This document shows, one piece after another, positions 44,416 to 53,149 of a DNA stretch of 64,000 nucleotides (its first letter is position 1; every line of letters begins with the position of its first letter). The stretch is from Bradyrhizobium sp. in8p8 (GTDB taxonomy: Bacteria > Pseudomonadota > Alphaproteobacteria > Rhizobiales > Xanthobacteraceae). The translations under genes were made by a program, and so were the position numbers. The notes under the pieces are model-generated. The model did no database searches and was not told the origin of the DNA. It worked only from the letters and a program-made list of their open reading frames with translations. Location of the stretch: contig NZ_AUGD01000007.1 of assembly GCF_000426845.1 (NCBI RefSeq), positions 62,001-126,000 on the forward strand. The letters run 5' to 3'.

Positions 44416-45852
44416 TCAATCGGAGACCGCGGTGGCGGCCGCCGCCCCGGCTCGTTCGGTCATGGTGTCGCGCTCCGCACGGTCTGCAGCAATCCGCGAT
44501 GTTCGCGCCGTCCGGATGAGATCGGCATACCAGTGCGCCGACGCCTTCAGTGTCCGCTTCTGCGTGGCAAAATCGACATGAACCAGACCGAACCGCTGCG
44601 AATAGCCCGATGTCCACTCGAAGTTGTCGAGCAGGGACCAGACGAAATAGCCTTTGACGTCGGCTCCGGCCCGGATCGCCTCCTGCATTGCCCTTGTATA
44701 GGCATCAAGATAGGCAATTCGTGCAGGGTCCTGAACGCGGCCGGCCTCGTCAAGCTTGTCGTCCGCGGCCGTGCCGTTCTCCAGCACATAGATCGGCAAA
44801 CGGAAGCGGTGGTGGATGTCCAGCAGCGTGTCGCGGAACGCGTCGGGTACGATGGGCCAGCCGATAGCGGTTCGTCGCACCTCGACGGGCGGTGCGCCGA
44901 AGCCAGCGCCGATCAAATTGACATCGGCCCTGATGTAGTGCGGCGAATAGTGGTTGAGCCCGAACCAGTCGACCGGCCTTGCTATCTGAGCCATGTCGCC
45001 CGGCTTGATATAAGGCTCGATCGCCTCGGCAAGCTCCAGGGGGTAATGGGCAAAGTGCTGCGGATACGGAAATGCGTCGTTCCAGTACGGCGCGAAGCGC
45101 CACGTCGCCGCAACATCCTCCTCCCGCGTGGTGGCGGGATAACAGGGCTGGCGGTTGTGAATGGCGCCGAGCGATGCGTTCGCCACCGACTGGCGGAGCA
45201 CGTCGATGGCACGGCCGTGGCTCAGATTGACGTGGTGAATGGCTTGGTGCAAAGCGCCCCTGTCGGCGATGCCGGGTGCGTTCCAGCCGAGACCATATCC
45301 GAACAACGTGAATACGCATGGTTCATTGAAGGTGGCGAACCGCTTGACCCGGTCGCCAAGGCGTCGGGCCAACAACGCAGCATAATCGGCGAACCATCCC
45401 GCGATGTCCCGGTTCTGCCAGCCGCCGAGATCCTGCAACGCCTGCGGCAGATCCCAGTGATAGAGACAGGCCCAGGGTTCTATGCCGGCCGCCAGAAGAG
45501 CATCGACCAGGCCGTCGTAGAAATCGAGACCCGCCTGGTTCGCAGCCCCGCGGCCGCGGGGCAGAACGCGCGGCCATGAGATCGAGAAGCGGTAAGCGCC
45601 GACGCCGATATCGCGCATCAGCGCGATGTCTTCAGGGTAGCGGTGATAATGATCGCATGCGACGTCGCCGGTGTCGCCGTTCTTGATGCGACCCTGTTGC
45701 CGGCAATAGCTGTCCCAAATGCTGTCGCCGCGTCCATCCAGGTGAGAGGCGCCCTCGATCTGGAAGCTCGAGGTCGAGACGCCCCACAGAAACGAATCCG
45801 CTGCCGGCATCCGCGTTTGAGGTGAGGGAGCGGTTCCGTCTGTCGTTGTCAT
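44416..45852 (-). CDS. Family 1 glycoside hydrolase (beta-glucosidase-like)
   Basis: The ATG at 45852 gives 478 residues. GH1 catalytic pair: TFNEP with acid/base Glu177 and VLENG with nucleophile Glu358, plus FLWGVSTSSFQIEG and SWPRVLP at the N-terminus. It hydrolyses beta-linked gluco- or galactosides or phospho-sugars, presumably in the cytoplasm (no signal peptide). Paired with pfkB, it could feed hexose into glycolysis under low oxygen. A FixK-type box is 75 bases upstream. Confidence 0.93.
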   Translation of the reverse strand: MTTTDGTAPSPQTRMPAADSFLWGVSTSSFQIEGASHLDGRGDSIWDSYCRQQGRIKNGDTGDVACDHYHRYPEDIALMRDIGVGAYRFSISWPRVLPRGRGAANQAGLDFYDGLVDALLAAGIEPWACLYHWDLPQALQDLGGWQNRDIAGWFADYAALLARRLGDRVKRFATFNEPCVFTLFGYGLGWNAPGIADRGALHQAIHHVNLSHGRAIDVLRQSVANASLGAIHNRQPCYPATTREEDVAATWRFAPYWNDAFPYPQHFAHYPLELAEAIEPYIKPGDMAQIARPVDWFGLNHYSPHYIRADVNLIGAGFGAPPVEVRRTAIGWPIVPDAFRDTLLDIHHRFRLPIYVLENGTAADDKLDEAGRVQDPARIAYLDAYTRAMQEAIRAGADVKGYFVWSLLDNFEWTSGYSQRFGLVHVDFATQKRTLKASAHWYADLIRTARTSRIAADRAERDTMTERAGAAAATAVSD

Positions 45853-45920
45853 GTGCCTGCCTTGCGATGGCGCAGTTCGGATGGGATCGGTCCACAATGC
45901 TGCTCTTTACCGATCTGCGT

Positions 45921-45934
45921 TTGACGGAGATCAA
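45921..45934 (-). promoter_or_regulatory. FixK/FNR box for the GH1-pfkB operon
   Basis: TTGAC-GGAG-ATCAA, centre 75 bases upstream of the GH1 ATG at 45852 on the minus strand. It lies between the GH1 gene and the end of the upstream cytochrome gene. Confidence 0.72.
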
Positions 45935-45971
45935 CCGCCCGGCAGGCAGGCCGTCAGCGCCATGACGCCTC

Positions 45972-46700
45972 CTAGCGCGGCGGCAGGCCGGCTCTCAAGG
46001 CTTCCAGGTACGCGACGATCTCGTCGATTTGGTAATCTGCGAGGCGGGGGTTTGGCATGGCCTGTTCAGGTCCGAGCCTGCGGTGACCGGAAATGAGGAA
46101 CAGCCTCATGCCTTCGGCGGAGAACGAGGGGCGATTGACGATCGCCAGCAAGCTCGCGGCCGGCGGGCGGAACGCCGGCGATTCCTTCGCGGCATCCTCC
46201 ACGACATGGCATGTTCCGCAGGACGCATGGGCCAGCGCCCGGCCTTCGGCGACCTGATCGACGAACAATTGGTTGGTGACAGGCGGACGAACCGGGACTT
46301 GGATTGTGATCGAGGCGTAGCCGCTGGCCCGATGGCAGCTGTTGCATTCGTTCGTCAGGTCCGAATAGGCTTTGGTGAATGCAGGCACGTCCTTTTGCTG
46401 GATCGCCAAGCTTACGGCTTGCAGATGATCCTTGGCGGGACCGAGGCGTGATGGATCGGGCAAGAGCTTGCCGGAGGCTGCGAGATTGCCTTCGATATGT
46501 TGGATTTCGTAGCTCGCCAGGCTCCAGTTGCTGAACTTGCCTGCAAACCAGAGCTTGGCATGTTGCAGTTGAAGGCGGGTCATGAGATCGGAGAGCGCAG
46601 CAGAGACGTCGGCTGACCTTGCAGCCGGCGCTCCTGCGCCCAGCGCCGCGACCGCCGCAAAGATCGCCATCATGAACATTGCTCGCAGGCGCATGTCCAA
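45972..46700 (-). CDS. Periplasmic di-haem c-type cytochrome
   Basis: 242 residues, Sec signal peptide (MFMMAIFAAVAALGAGAPAARSA). Two CxxCH haem sites: CNSCH (Cys119) within a helical domain and CGTCH (Cys161) in a cytochrome-c-like C-terminal half ending PNPRLADYQIDEIVAYLEAL. The N-terminal ~110 residues resemble the four-helix cytochrome c' type but bear only the first haem. Likely an electron carrier in micro-oxic respiration; redox partner unknown. It shares a perfect FixK-type box with the divergent CBS-BON gene. Confidence 0.85.
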   Translation of the reverse strand: MDMRLRAMFMMAIFAAVAALGAGAPAARSADVSAALSDLMTRLQLQHAKLWFAGKFSNWSLASYEIQHIEGNLAASGKLLPDPSRLGPAKDHLQAVSLAIQQKDVPAFTKAYSDLTNECNSCHRASGYASITIQVPVRPPVTNQLFVDQVAEGRALAHASCGTCHVVEDAAKESPAFRPPAASLLAIVNRPSFSAEGMRLFLISGHRRLGPEQAMPNPRLADYQIDEIVAYLEALRAGLPPR

Positions 46701-46745
46701 TGCCCCAGATTTGACGGCAGCATGGCACTCTATCCCAGCCGGGCG

Positions 46746-46759
46746 TTGATCTCGATCAA
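46746..46759. promoter_or_regulatory. FixK/FNR box shared by the di-haem cytochrome and CBS-BON genes
   Basis: Perfect palindrome TTGAT-CTCG-ATCAA, centre 52 bases from the cytochrome ATG (46700) and 59 bases from the CBS-BON ATG (46812). One site could activate both divergent genes. Confidence 0.78.
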
Positions 46760-46811
46760 GAGCCTGTCAGGAGCGGGCGACTACCTCTAACTTCTCTCTG
46801 GAGTTGAAGTC

Positions 46812-47570
46812 ATGCGCGCGCATCAGATCATGTCCCGCCGGGTGATAGCCATTCGGCCCGAGGCCTCGATCGCCGACGCCATCAAGGTCATGCTCACTCA
46901 CCACATCAGTGGATTGCCGGTCACGGATTCGGCAGGCAATCTCGTCGGCATCATTTGCGAGAGCGACTTCCTCAGACGGGCCGAGCTCGAAACGGAGCAC
47001 ACTCGCAACCGGCTGCTGACGGTTCTGCTCGGAGCAGACCGGGTTGCGCGCGAGTTCGTCAAGGAGCATGGGCGCAAAGTCGAGCAAGTGATGACGCGTG
47101 ATCCGGCGACGGCAAAGGAGGACACTCCGCTCGAGGAGATTGCCGATCTGATGGAGCGCCGGAACCTGAATCATGTCCCGGTCATGCGTGATGAGCGCAT
47201 TGTCGGCATCATCACCCGGTCCGACTTCCTGTCCGCAATCGCCGGCCCGCTGACCGGCGCACCCGGCTATTCGGAGGACGACAGCCAGATTCGGCGCTCG
47301 GTCCTTGCGGCCATGGCCGGGATGCCTTGGCAGCCCGTCGGCCTGAACGTGAGCGTGAGGGATGGCAAGGTGACGCTGCGCGGCGTCGTCAAGGGCGACA
47401 ACCCCCGCCGGGCCGCAATCGTCGCATGTGAGAACGTTTCAGGCGTCCGCGGCGTCGATGATCGCCTGTGCCTTCAGTCGGACAGCCCGGCCCCGGAGGA
47501 CGATTACGGCGGTGGGGACTTCGTCTCGCTGCAGGCAGAACCGTCCACGGTCGATGACGAACCATTGTGA
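46812..47570 (+). CDS. CBS-pair plus BON domain protein (2 of 3)
   Basis: 252 residues: CBS1 (~1-60: MSRRVIAIRPEASIADAIKVML..GNLVGIICESDFLRRAELETEH), CBS2 (~88-145: VMTRDPATAKEDTPLEEIADLMERR..GIITRSDFL), BON (~150-225: VLAAMAGMPWQPVGLNVSVRDGKVTLRGVV). Closest in layout to the copy at 53.2 kb. Likely a cytoplasmic nucleotide-responsive regulator; target unknown. ATG at 46812. Confidence 0.85.
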   Translation: MRAHQIMSRRVIAIRPEASIADAIKVMLTHHISGLPVTDSAGNLVGIICESDFLRRAELETEHTRNRLLTVLLGADRVAREFVKEHGRKVEQVMTRDPATAKEDTPLEEIADLMERRNLNHVPVMRDERIVGIITRSDFLSAIAGPLTGAPGYSEDDSQIRRSVLAAMAGMPWQPVGLNVSVRDGKVTLRGVVKGDNPRRAAIVACENVSGVRGVDDRLCLQSDSPAPEDDYGGGDFVSLQAEPSTVDDEPL

Positions 47571-47703
47571 CGATCGCCCCTGCCGGAGCACTGCAGGGCG
47601 ACCGCGCGGAAGGATCTAGGCCGCGTATTCATAAATCAGCGGCATAGTGCGATGGAGACAATATCTGCTGAGCGCCTACCGCGGCAACCGATGCTCAGTG
47701 TGC

Positions 47704-49260
47704 CTACCGTGGTCTGAGGGTGCCCCCTTCCTGGCGAGGCGGGAACTGCTCCATTGATTGGTAGTGCTCAGCTAGAATGTCGCGGATCATGTTGCCAAGG
47801 TACGCCTTTCGCATCGCCAACAAGTTCGAGCGATGCCCGTCGCGCTGCTCGAACGGGTCCATGCGCAGGTTGAAGACCAGCGCGCTTTCGACGAAGGGAT
47901 CGAAGAAGCCGTTGCGCGTCTTGAAATGGGTTTTCCAGGGCCCGAAGCGCAGAGCGGTCATCTCCTTTTCGTTGTACATGATGTGGACCTGACGGTTCGA
48001 AGGCGCCTCACCGCGCCAATGGGCAAGATTGTCGATGCCGTCGATCTTTACCTTATGACTTTCGAGGAGGTCCTTGCGAACGTCTACGACGCCAGCTGCA
48101 CGTGAAAGCGTGGTAAAAAGATCCATGTGATTCTGAATACCGTTCGAGACCGAAGCCGGTTTGATGGCGGCTGGCCAGCGGATCAGCATCGGCACGCGCA
48201 CGCCGCCTTCCCAAGTGGTCGCTTTCTCGGAGCGGAATGGCGTCGTGCCGCCGTCCGGCCACCAGGCCGCCATTGCGCCATTGTCGCTGGTGAACATCAC
48301 GATGGTATTTTCGCGAAGGCCGAGATCGTCCAGCTTCTTAAGGATCGCACCCACCTGCTGGTCGAGCTCGATCATGCCGGAGCCGTAGATGTCGTCACCT
48401 GACGAGAAGGGCTGCGCAAGCAGCCGACTTTCAGGCCGCAAATTTGTGTAGATGTGCATGCGCGAGGGTGCATGCCAGACGAAAAATGGCTCGCGCGCTT
48501 TTACTGCTTCATCCATGAATGCCAGGGTCCGCGAAAGGAACTCGTCGTCGACCGTCTCCATGCGTTTGCGGGTCAGCGGCCCCGTATCGGTGCAGCGTTG
48601 CCGGCCCCATGAGCCGAAGCGCGGGTCGGCTGGCGCCGGATTGTCTTGCGGCATCGCAACGCAGTCGAGGACACCGCGCGGCCGGTACTTGTCGTTGAAT
48701 GCCTTGTCCTTTGGCCAATCCAGGTCCTCGGGCTCGTCCTCCGTGTTGAGGTGATAGAGATTGCCAAAGAACTGGTCGAAGCCGCGGACGGTCGGCAGGT
48801 GCTCGTTGCGATCGCCGAGATGGTTCTTTCCGAACTGGCCTGTGCGATAGCCCAGCGGTTTGAGCACTTCGGCGAGCGTCGGATCGCGCTCGTCGATCCC
48901 GATCATTGAGCCGGGCGAACTGACCGTCGTCAGGCCGGTGCGGATCGGCATCTGGCCCGTGATGAACGCGGCACGGCCAGGCGTGCAACTTGGCTCGGCA
49001 TAGTGATCCGTGAAGAGCACGCCCTCCTTAGCGATCCGGTCGATGTTGGGTGTCGGAACCATCATGCCATGCGAATAGGCGCCGACATTCGTGATGCCGA
49101 CGTCGTCGGCCATGATCATGATGATGTTGGGCCGCGCTAGGATCGGCGGTTGCGCGGGACGAGCTTGCTGCGCAGGAGCTTGAGCCGCCGGTTGTTGGGC
49201 GGCAGCAAGCGAGGTCGTTGCCAGTACCAACGCCGTGGAGATCGCAAGCAATCGAATCAT
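47704..49260 (-). CDS. Periplasmic sulfatase (arylsulfatase type)
   Basis: The ATG at 49260 gives 518 residues with a signal peptide (MIRLLAISTALVLATTSLAAAQ). Sulfatase fold: metal-binding ADDVGITN, the formylglycine motif CTPGR (Cys92) in AEPSCTPGRAAFITG, and a C-terminal region with TSDNGAM and WEGGVRVPMLIRWP. The cysteine must be oxidised to formylglycine, and the upstream gene encodes just such an enzyme. Start overlaps that gene's stop (ATGA), so translation is coupled. The substrate sulfate ester is unknown. Confidence 0.92.
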   Translation of the reverse strand: MIRLLAISTALVLATTSLAAAQQPAAQAPAQQARPAQPPILARPNIIMIMADDVGITNVGAYSHGMMVPTPNIDRIAKEGVLFTDHYAEPSCTPGRAAFITGQMPIRTGLTTVSSPGSMIGIDERDPTLAEVLKPLGYRTGQFGKNHLGDRNEHLPTVRGFDQFFGNLYHLNTEDEPEDLDWPKDKAFNDKYRPRGVLDCVAMPQDNPAPADPRFGSWGRQRCTDTGPLTRKRMETVDDEFLSRTLAFMDEAVKAREPFFVWHAPSRMHIYTNLRPESRLLAQPFSSGDDIYGSGMIELDQQVGAILKKLDDLGLRENTIVMFTSDNGAMAAWWPDGGTTPFRSEKATTWEGGVRVPMLIRWPAAIKPASVSNGIQNHMDLFTTLSRAAGVVDVRKDLLESHKVKIDGIDNLAHWRGEAPSNRQVHIMYNEKEMTALRFGPWKTHFKTRNGFFDPFVESALVFNLRMDPFEQRDGHRSNLLAMRKAYLGNMIRDILAEHYQSMEQFPPRQEGGTLRPR

Positions 49261-50300
49261 GTGTGGTCTCCCCCTTTTCGCAGAACTGTTCTGAAGCCTA
49301 TGTGCGAACTTCCGGAGTCGAGGGCGGCTGGCTGACGCGCGCTCGGGCGGTACCGGAAACAGTAGTTGTCGGCGCACAAGTGCGAGCCGCCTTTGACGAC
49401 CTTCATGCCACGCTGGAAGCCCCGCGCGTCGCGATAGTCGTCAGCGGTTAGCTCCCACACATTTCCAGCCATGTCGAAGAGGCCGTAACCATTGACCTCG
49501 AAACAGCCGACCGGAGCTGTTCCCTCGAATCCGTCCAGCAGTTGATTGGATACCGGAAAACGTCCTTGCCAAACATTCGCCTGCCAGACACCTGAAGGGG
49601 TCTTCTCGTCACCCCAGACATATTCGGCGCCATCCAGCCCGCCGCGCGCGGCAAATTCCCACTCCGCCTCCGTCGGCAGGTCGCGCCCCGCCCAGCGCGC
49701 GTATGCTGCTGCGTCTTCGTGGGTGACCTGAACCACCGGGTGATTCATGCGGTCGTCGATCGACGAGCCAGGCCCTTGAGGGTGCTGCCAGTTCGCGCCA
49801 GGCGTGTAGCGCCACCACTGCCGGAAATCCTCGGCGCTGCCTAGCGCGGCTGGCGCATGGAAGACCATGCCGCCGGGCAACAGGAGATGTGGGGGCGCGC
49901 TCGGATAAAGCGCGGGATCGACCGGGCGCTCGGCGACCGTAATGTAGCCGGTCGCCGCAACAAATGCCGCGAATTGTGCGTTGGTCACTTCGTGGCGGTC
50001 GATCCAGAAGCCGTCAACGCTGACGACCCGCTGCGGTCTCTCTTCAGGGAAGTGTTTGTCCGACCCCATTCGATAGCTGCCGCCAGCCACGAAGATCATG
50101 CCGCGGGTGACCGTTGTGTTCTTCGGCAGCCCAAAATAGGCGCTGCACAACTGTTGGGCGCCCGCGGATGAATCGATGGAAGCGCCGCGACTGAGCGCTA
50201 AGCCACCAGAAACCCCGATGAATAGAAGCACCGCGGCCCCGACCGCCGCGCTCCATCGCCGGCCACCGGCCACGCTCTGTTTTTCCGTTCTCTGCGTCAT
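49257..50300 (-). CDS. Formylglycine-generating enzyme (SUMF1/FGE)-like protein
   Basis: The ATG at 50300 gives 347 residues, with an N-terminal membrane/signal segment (AVGAAVLLFIGVSGGLALS). FGE-sulfatase domain: GMIFVAGGSYRMGSD, DGFWIDRHEVTNAQFAAFV, VVQVTHEDAAAYARWAGRDLPTEAEWEFAARGG, and GSHLCADNYCFRYRPSARQ. The two cysteines (309, 314) match the active pair of aerobic copper-dependent FGE. It would oxidise Cys92 of the downstream sulfatase. Presence of an export/anchor segment suggests maturation outside the cytoplasm or at the membrane; that is inference. Confidence 0.88.
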   Translation of the reverse strand: MTQRTEKQSVAGGRRWSAAVGAAVLLFIGVSGGLALSRGASIDSSAGAQQLCSAYFGLPKNTTVTRGMIFVAGGSYRMGSDKHFPEERPQRVVSVDGFWIDRHEVTNAQFAAFVAATGYITVAERPVDPALYPSAPPHLLLPGGMVFHAPAALGSAEDFRQWWRYTPGANWQHPQGPGSSIDDRMNHPVVQVTHEDAAAYARWAGRDLPTEAEWEFAARGGLDGAEYVWGDEKTPSGVWQANVWQGRFPVSNQLLDGFEGTAPVGCFEVNGYGLFDMAGNVWELTADDYRDARGFQRGMKVVKGGSHLCADNYCFRYRPSARQPAALDSGSSHIGFRTVLRKGGDHT

Positions 50301-50302
50301 GA

Positions 50303-51748
50303 TCAGTACTTCAACGAGACAATGAAACCGGCGGAAAGCCAGGTCTCGGAGTTGATGCCGGGAAGAGACGTGATGCCGCGACCGGGAACGCCCACCGAGC
50401 CCCACATTGTCGTGGCGATCTGTGGCGTGCAAACATGTGTCCACTCGGCATAGATCTCGTCGGCGAGATCGTGGTGCGCCACGCCGGTGGTAAGCAGGAG
50501 GTTTCCGTTGACCACGTTGAGCCGCGCGCCTTGCCCGAACTGAAGCGGCGAATTCAATTCATTGGCGCGAGTGTGGATGAACTGAAATTTCAGGAAGTCC
50601 TGCTGGGTCGCAACGAGGTTCAGCGTAACGCGATGGTAGTTGACGTTCGAGTTCAGAAACGTGTAGGCGCTCGATGCGCCAAACCACCAATTCTCGAGAC
50701 CGTTCCCATAGAACAGCGGGTCGAACCGCTCATACGTCCGCGTCGACGGGTTATCGCCGGAGAACGAGGCATAACCATAGGACAAGGCCGGTGTCATCGG
50801 CAGGCTTGCAAAACGATTGCCGATTTCGCCGTACCAGGCGTTGGCGCGCATATCGATCCGGTCGTTGCGCTGTAAGGCAAGTTCACCGCGGATCCAGGCC
50901 GCCGGCAGGCCGATGGCCGTCCCCTCAATCCGGCCATAGCCGTACCACGTCTCGGTGCCGTCTCGCCCGTTGGGGATGATCAATGGAAATGTCGGGATGG
51001 GGTAAGGGGCCGTCGAGTTCTGCACTTTGACATAGGCGCCGCCGACGCGGGAGCCAGCGCCCCAGGCATATTCGAGCACGCCGCCGACCAGACGTGTCTC
51101 CGTGTCGGCCGACTTCAGTTCGTTAGGATCGAGATGGAAGGCCTCTGCCTTCCAGCCGCCCAAGGTAACGCGCGCGATCGCTGTATTTTCCCACGAAAGG
51201 CGCGGCAGCAGGCTCACGGCGCCGCGCTCGAAGCCGTTTCCCGCGCCTTGCCAGACGATCATTCCCGTGCCGATTCCGTAGGGCTGCTGACCGGCAGAAA
51301 TCTCGAAGTTCAGCTGATCGGCGGGATTGCGCGTTCGGACGCCGCCATAGGCTTTCTCGACCAGCACAGCGCCTTGGTTCTTCTGATCGAACGGATCGAC
51401 GCCGAGTGTACCTGAGAAGCCGACGCTAAAGCCGCCAAACAGCTCCCATCCCTGAGAAGGGCGCAGCGCGATCTCGAAGCCAGGAGCGAACCAACCTTCA
51501 AACCAACCCTTTCTCCGCTGGTACGTCGATCCAGGTGTAAGCGAATCTAGCCCGTACCACGTCCCCGATGAGCCAAACGCGCCCATAAGCACGGCAAGCT
51601 TGCCCTCTAGCCGCACATTTTCGTTGTCCACCAGGAGCAAGGGATTTGCAGGGGGCGGCACACCTTCCGCGCCGGCAGTGGTACCTCCAGAAACAAATCC
51701 GGAGAGGCCAAGAAGCAGCGCGCGGAATGCAAGTGAGCGATCGACCAT
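50303..51748 (-). CDS. Outer-membrane channel (alginate-export/porin-like)
   Basis: The ATG at 51748 gives 481 residues with a signal peptide (AFRALLLGLSGFVSGGTTAGAEG). The body is strand-rich with alternating aromatic residues (FEGWFAPGFEIALRPS, YGYGRIEGTAIGLPAAWIRGELALQ, WLSAGFIVSLKY) and ends in Tyr, as for outer-membrane barrels of the alginate-export class. It is first gene of the operon and ends 3 bases before the FGE ATG. Import of the sulfated substrate through it is a plausible but unproven role. Confidence 0.78.
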   Translation of the reverse strand: MVDRSLAFRALLLGLSGFVSGGTTAGAEGVPPPANPLLLVDNENVRLEGKLAVLMGAFGSSGTWYGLDSLTPGSTYQRRKGWFEGWFAPGFEIALRPSQGWELFGGFSVGFSGTLGVDPFDQKNQGAVLVEKAYGGVRTRNPADQLNFEISAGQQPYGIGTGMIVWQGAGNGFERGAVSLLPRLSWENTAIARVTLGGWKAEAFHLDPNELKSADTETRLVGGVLEYAWGAGSRVGGAYVKVQNSTAPYPIPTFPLIIPNGRDGTETWYGYGRIEGTAIGLPAAWIRGELALQRNDRIDMRANAWYGEIGNRFASLPMTPALSYGYASFSGDNPSTRTYERFDPLFYGNGLENWWFGASSAYTFLNSNVNYHRVTLNLVATQQDFLKFQFIHTRANELNSPLQFGQGARLNVVNGNLLLTTGVAHHDLADEIYAEWTHVCTPQIATTMWGSVGVPGRGITSLPGINSETWLSAGFIVSLKY

Positions 51749-51989
51749 AGCTAAGCGGCAGCGCCTCGCTCTCGACGCGATCGATAAACTCTCTACCGTC
51801 GCCCACTTTGGCGATGGCTGGTATCGTAGCAACAATCCCATCACGATCGACCGCAGGGAATTTGCTTTCAATCGTCGTGACTCTACTTATCAGTCAGAAG
51901 TCGTGCAATCCGTCGGTCATTGAGTGCATGCGGCAAAGCTACTCACTACGGCATGGACTGCTCCTACCGTAATACCCGTTGATTCTGCA

Positions 51990-52314
51990 CTAGCGTTCGA
52001 ATTTGCAACTCGAGGATTACGAATGGACGGCAATCAAGCCGATGCTGCCGAACAAACCGCGTGGCGTTCCCCGGGTAAACGACCGACGTGTCCTCAGTGA
52101 AATTTTGGGGTCTTGCGCCAACATTCCGAAAAGTAATCGCAGCGGTCCGATCTGCTTCAGCCCCATCTCCTACCGCGCTTGCAACGAGCGGTTCTTTAAT
52201 GGGCAGTATCGTCGTGTGACGACACGCTACGACAGGCTGGCCGCCAATTACCCTGCTTTCGCTCAACGCGCATCCATCAGATTGTGGCTGCGCCTTAATG
52301 AGTCCGCGTCCTAG
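51990..52314 (+). pseudogene. IS5-type transposase remnant (internal deletion)
   Basis: The frame has the start of an IS5-family transposase (LEDYEWTAIKPMLPNKPRGV, PRVNDRRVLS) joined after a short garbled stretch to the extreme C-terminus (RYDRLAANYPAFAQRASIRLWL). The catalytic DDE core is missing, about two thirds of the gene. No proper ATG: the family's Met codon is lost. Terminal repeats were not identified. Dead IS fragment in the gap between the sulfatase operon and small membrane-protein genes. Confidence 0.8.
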
Positions 52315-52469
52315 TCTTCTGACCCGGTGAAATCGGGATTCGCAGCACGGCCGGCTGTCGCACGGGCGGCTTGCTTGGAAGGCTTGATCGTCGCCGAAAA
52401 GTACAGTGCGAGTTCGAGGATGCCGTACATTGCGAAGACCATCAGCGCCTTGATTGCTTCGTTGGTCAT
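52311..52469 (-). CDS. Small single-span membrane protein (52 aa)
   Basis: The ATG at 52469 has an AGGACATTCAG spacing with an AGGA ribosome site. A single helix (ALMVFAMYGILELALYFSA) is followed by a Lys/Arg/Ala-rich tail. Family not recognised. It follows the 64-residue gene by about 28 bases on the same strand. A longer frame from 52550 has an Arg-rich leader and is not preferred. Confidence 0.55.
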   Translation of the reverse strand: MTNEAIKALMVFAMYGILELALYFSATIKPSKQAARATAGRAANPDFTGSED

Positions 52470-52497
52470 CTGAATGTCCTCCAACAATTGATCTCGA

Positions 52498-52692
52498 CTA
52501 ACGTTGGGCCATTTCGGTCGGTGTCTGCACGAGGTGAGCCTGATGAACATGTCTTGCGCTCAGCGGGCTCAATTCGGATTCGGCAAAGCGGACCGACAGC
52601 GTGGCCGCGACGATGGCGATTCCGGCCAGCAATCCGGCAGCGACCACTTTCAGATGCGTTGCCTTCTCCGCAGTGTAGATCGAGTGGTTCAT
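52498..52692 (-). CDS. Small membrane protein (64 aa), rhizobial MNHSIYxA family
   Basis: The ATG at 52692 gives MNHSIYTAEKATHLKVV followed by one membrane helix (AAGLLAGIAIVAATLSV). Proteins with this start occur widely in Rhizobiales and lack an assigned function. The longer frame from 52770 is rejected because the family begins at MNHS. A GCCTGCGATG context gives only a weak ribosome site. Upstream (52693-52947) I see no gene. Confidence 0.6.
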   Translation of the reverse strand: MNHSIYTAEKATHLKVVAAGLLAGIAIVAATLSVRFAESELSPLSARHVHQAHLVQTPTEMAQR

Positions 52693-52947
52693 CGCAGGCC
52701 TCTTGCCGGTGCGTGCTGGCAAGATTCTTACTAACGCATGAAGCGTCCGACTGAAATTTGGGGGCTTCACCTAAGGTAATATCCGTAGCCGCGGGAGGAG
52801 CGAAAACTTGCACTCCCGGAGTACCGGCTCACCACCTGCCTGAGCTGTGCCGGCCGACCGTCATCAGCGGCTTCGCGCGTCGGCTCGACAGAGCGGGTGA
52901 GCCCGCAGGCGGCACTCCAGAGGCCCGCGGCCGTGCCGCGTCGGCTG

Positions 52948-53136
52948 CTAGCGCGGTGCCTGTCGGTCCCGCCCGGTAAAGGCGGCAATCAGCCCGACCA
53001 GGGCAGTCACGAGCAACATGGTCACGATGGTCTGGATCAAGCCGAAGTTGAGCGCGTCGCGTGCCACGAACAGCGCCGTAATCGGCGCTGCTATGGCGAA
53101 GAGAATACGAACGAACCATCCGAGCATGGCGGCCAC
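52948..53136 (-). CDS. Small two-helix membrane protein
   Basis: 62 residues from GTG 53136 (or 59 from ATG 53127): two hydrophobic segments (WFVRILFAIAAPITALFVA and IVTMLLVTALVGLIAAFTG) and a basic C-terminus. It begins 13 bases after the CBS-BON gene on the same strand and is probably cotranscribed. No family known to me; ribosome site weak. Confidence 0.55.
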   Translation of the reverse strand: MAAMLGWFVRILFAIAAPITALFVARDALNFGLIQTIVTMLLVTALVGLIAAFTGRDRQAPR

Positions 53137-53149
53137 GATCGGCAGGAGT

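Noticed and set aside
52488..52501. TTGATCTCGACTAA just upstream of a small membrane-protein gene
   Set aside because: The right half is broken (CTAA for TCAA) and it lies only about 20 bases from the start codon, unsuitable for activation.
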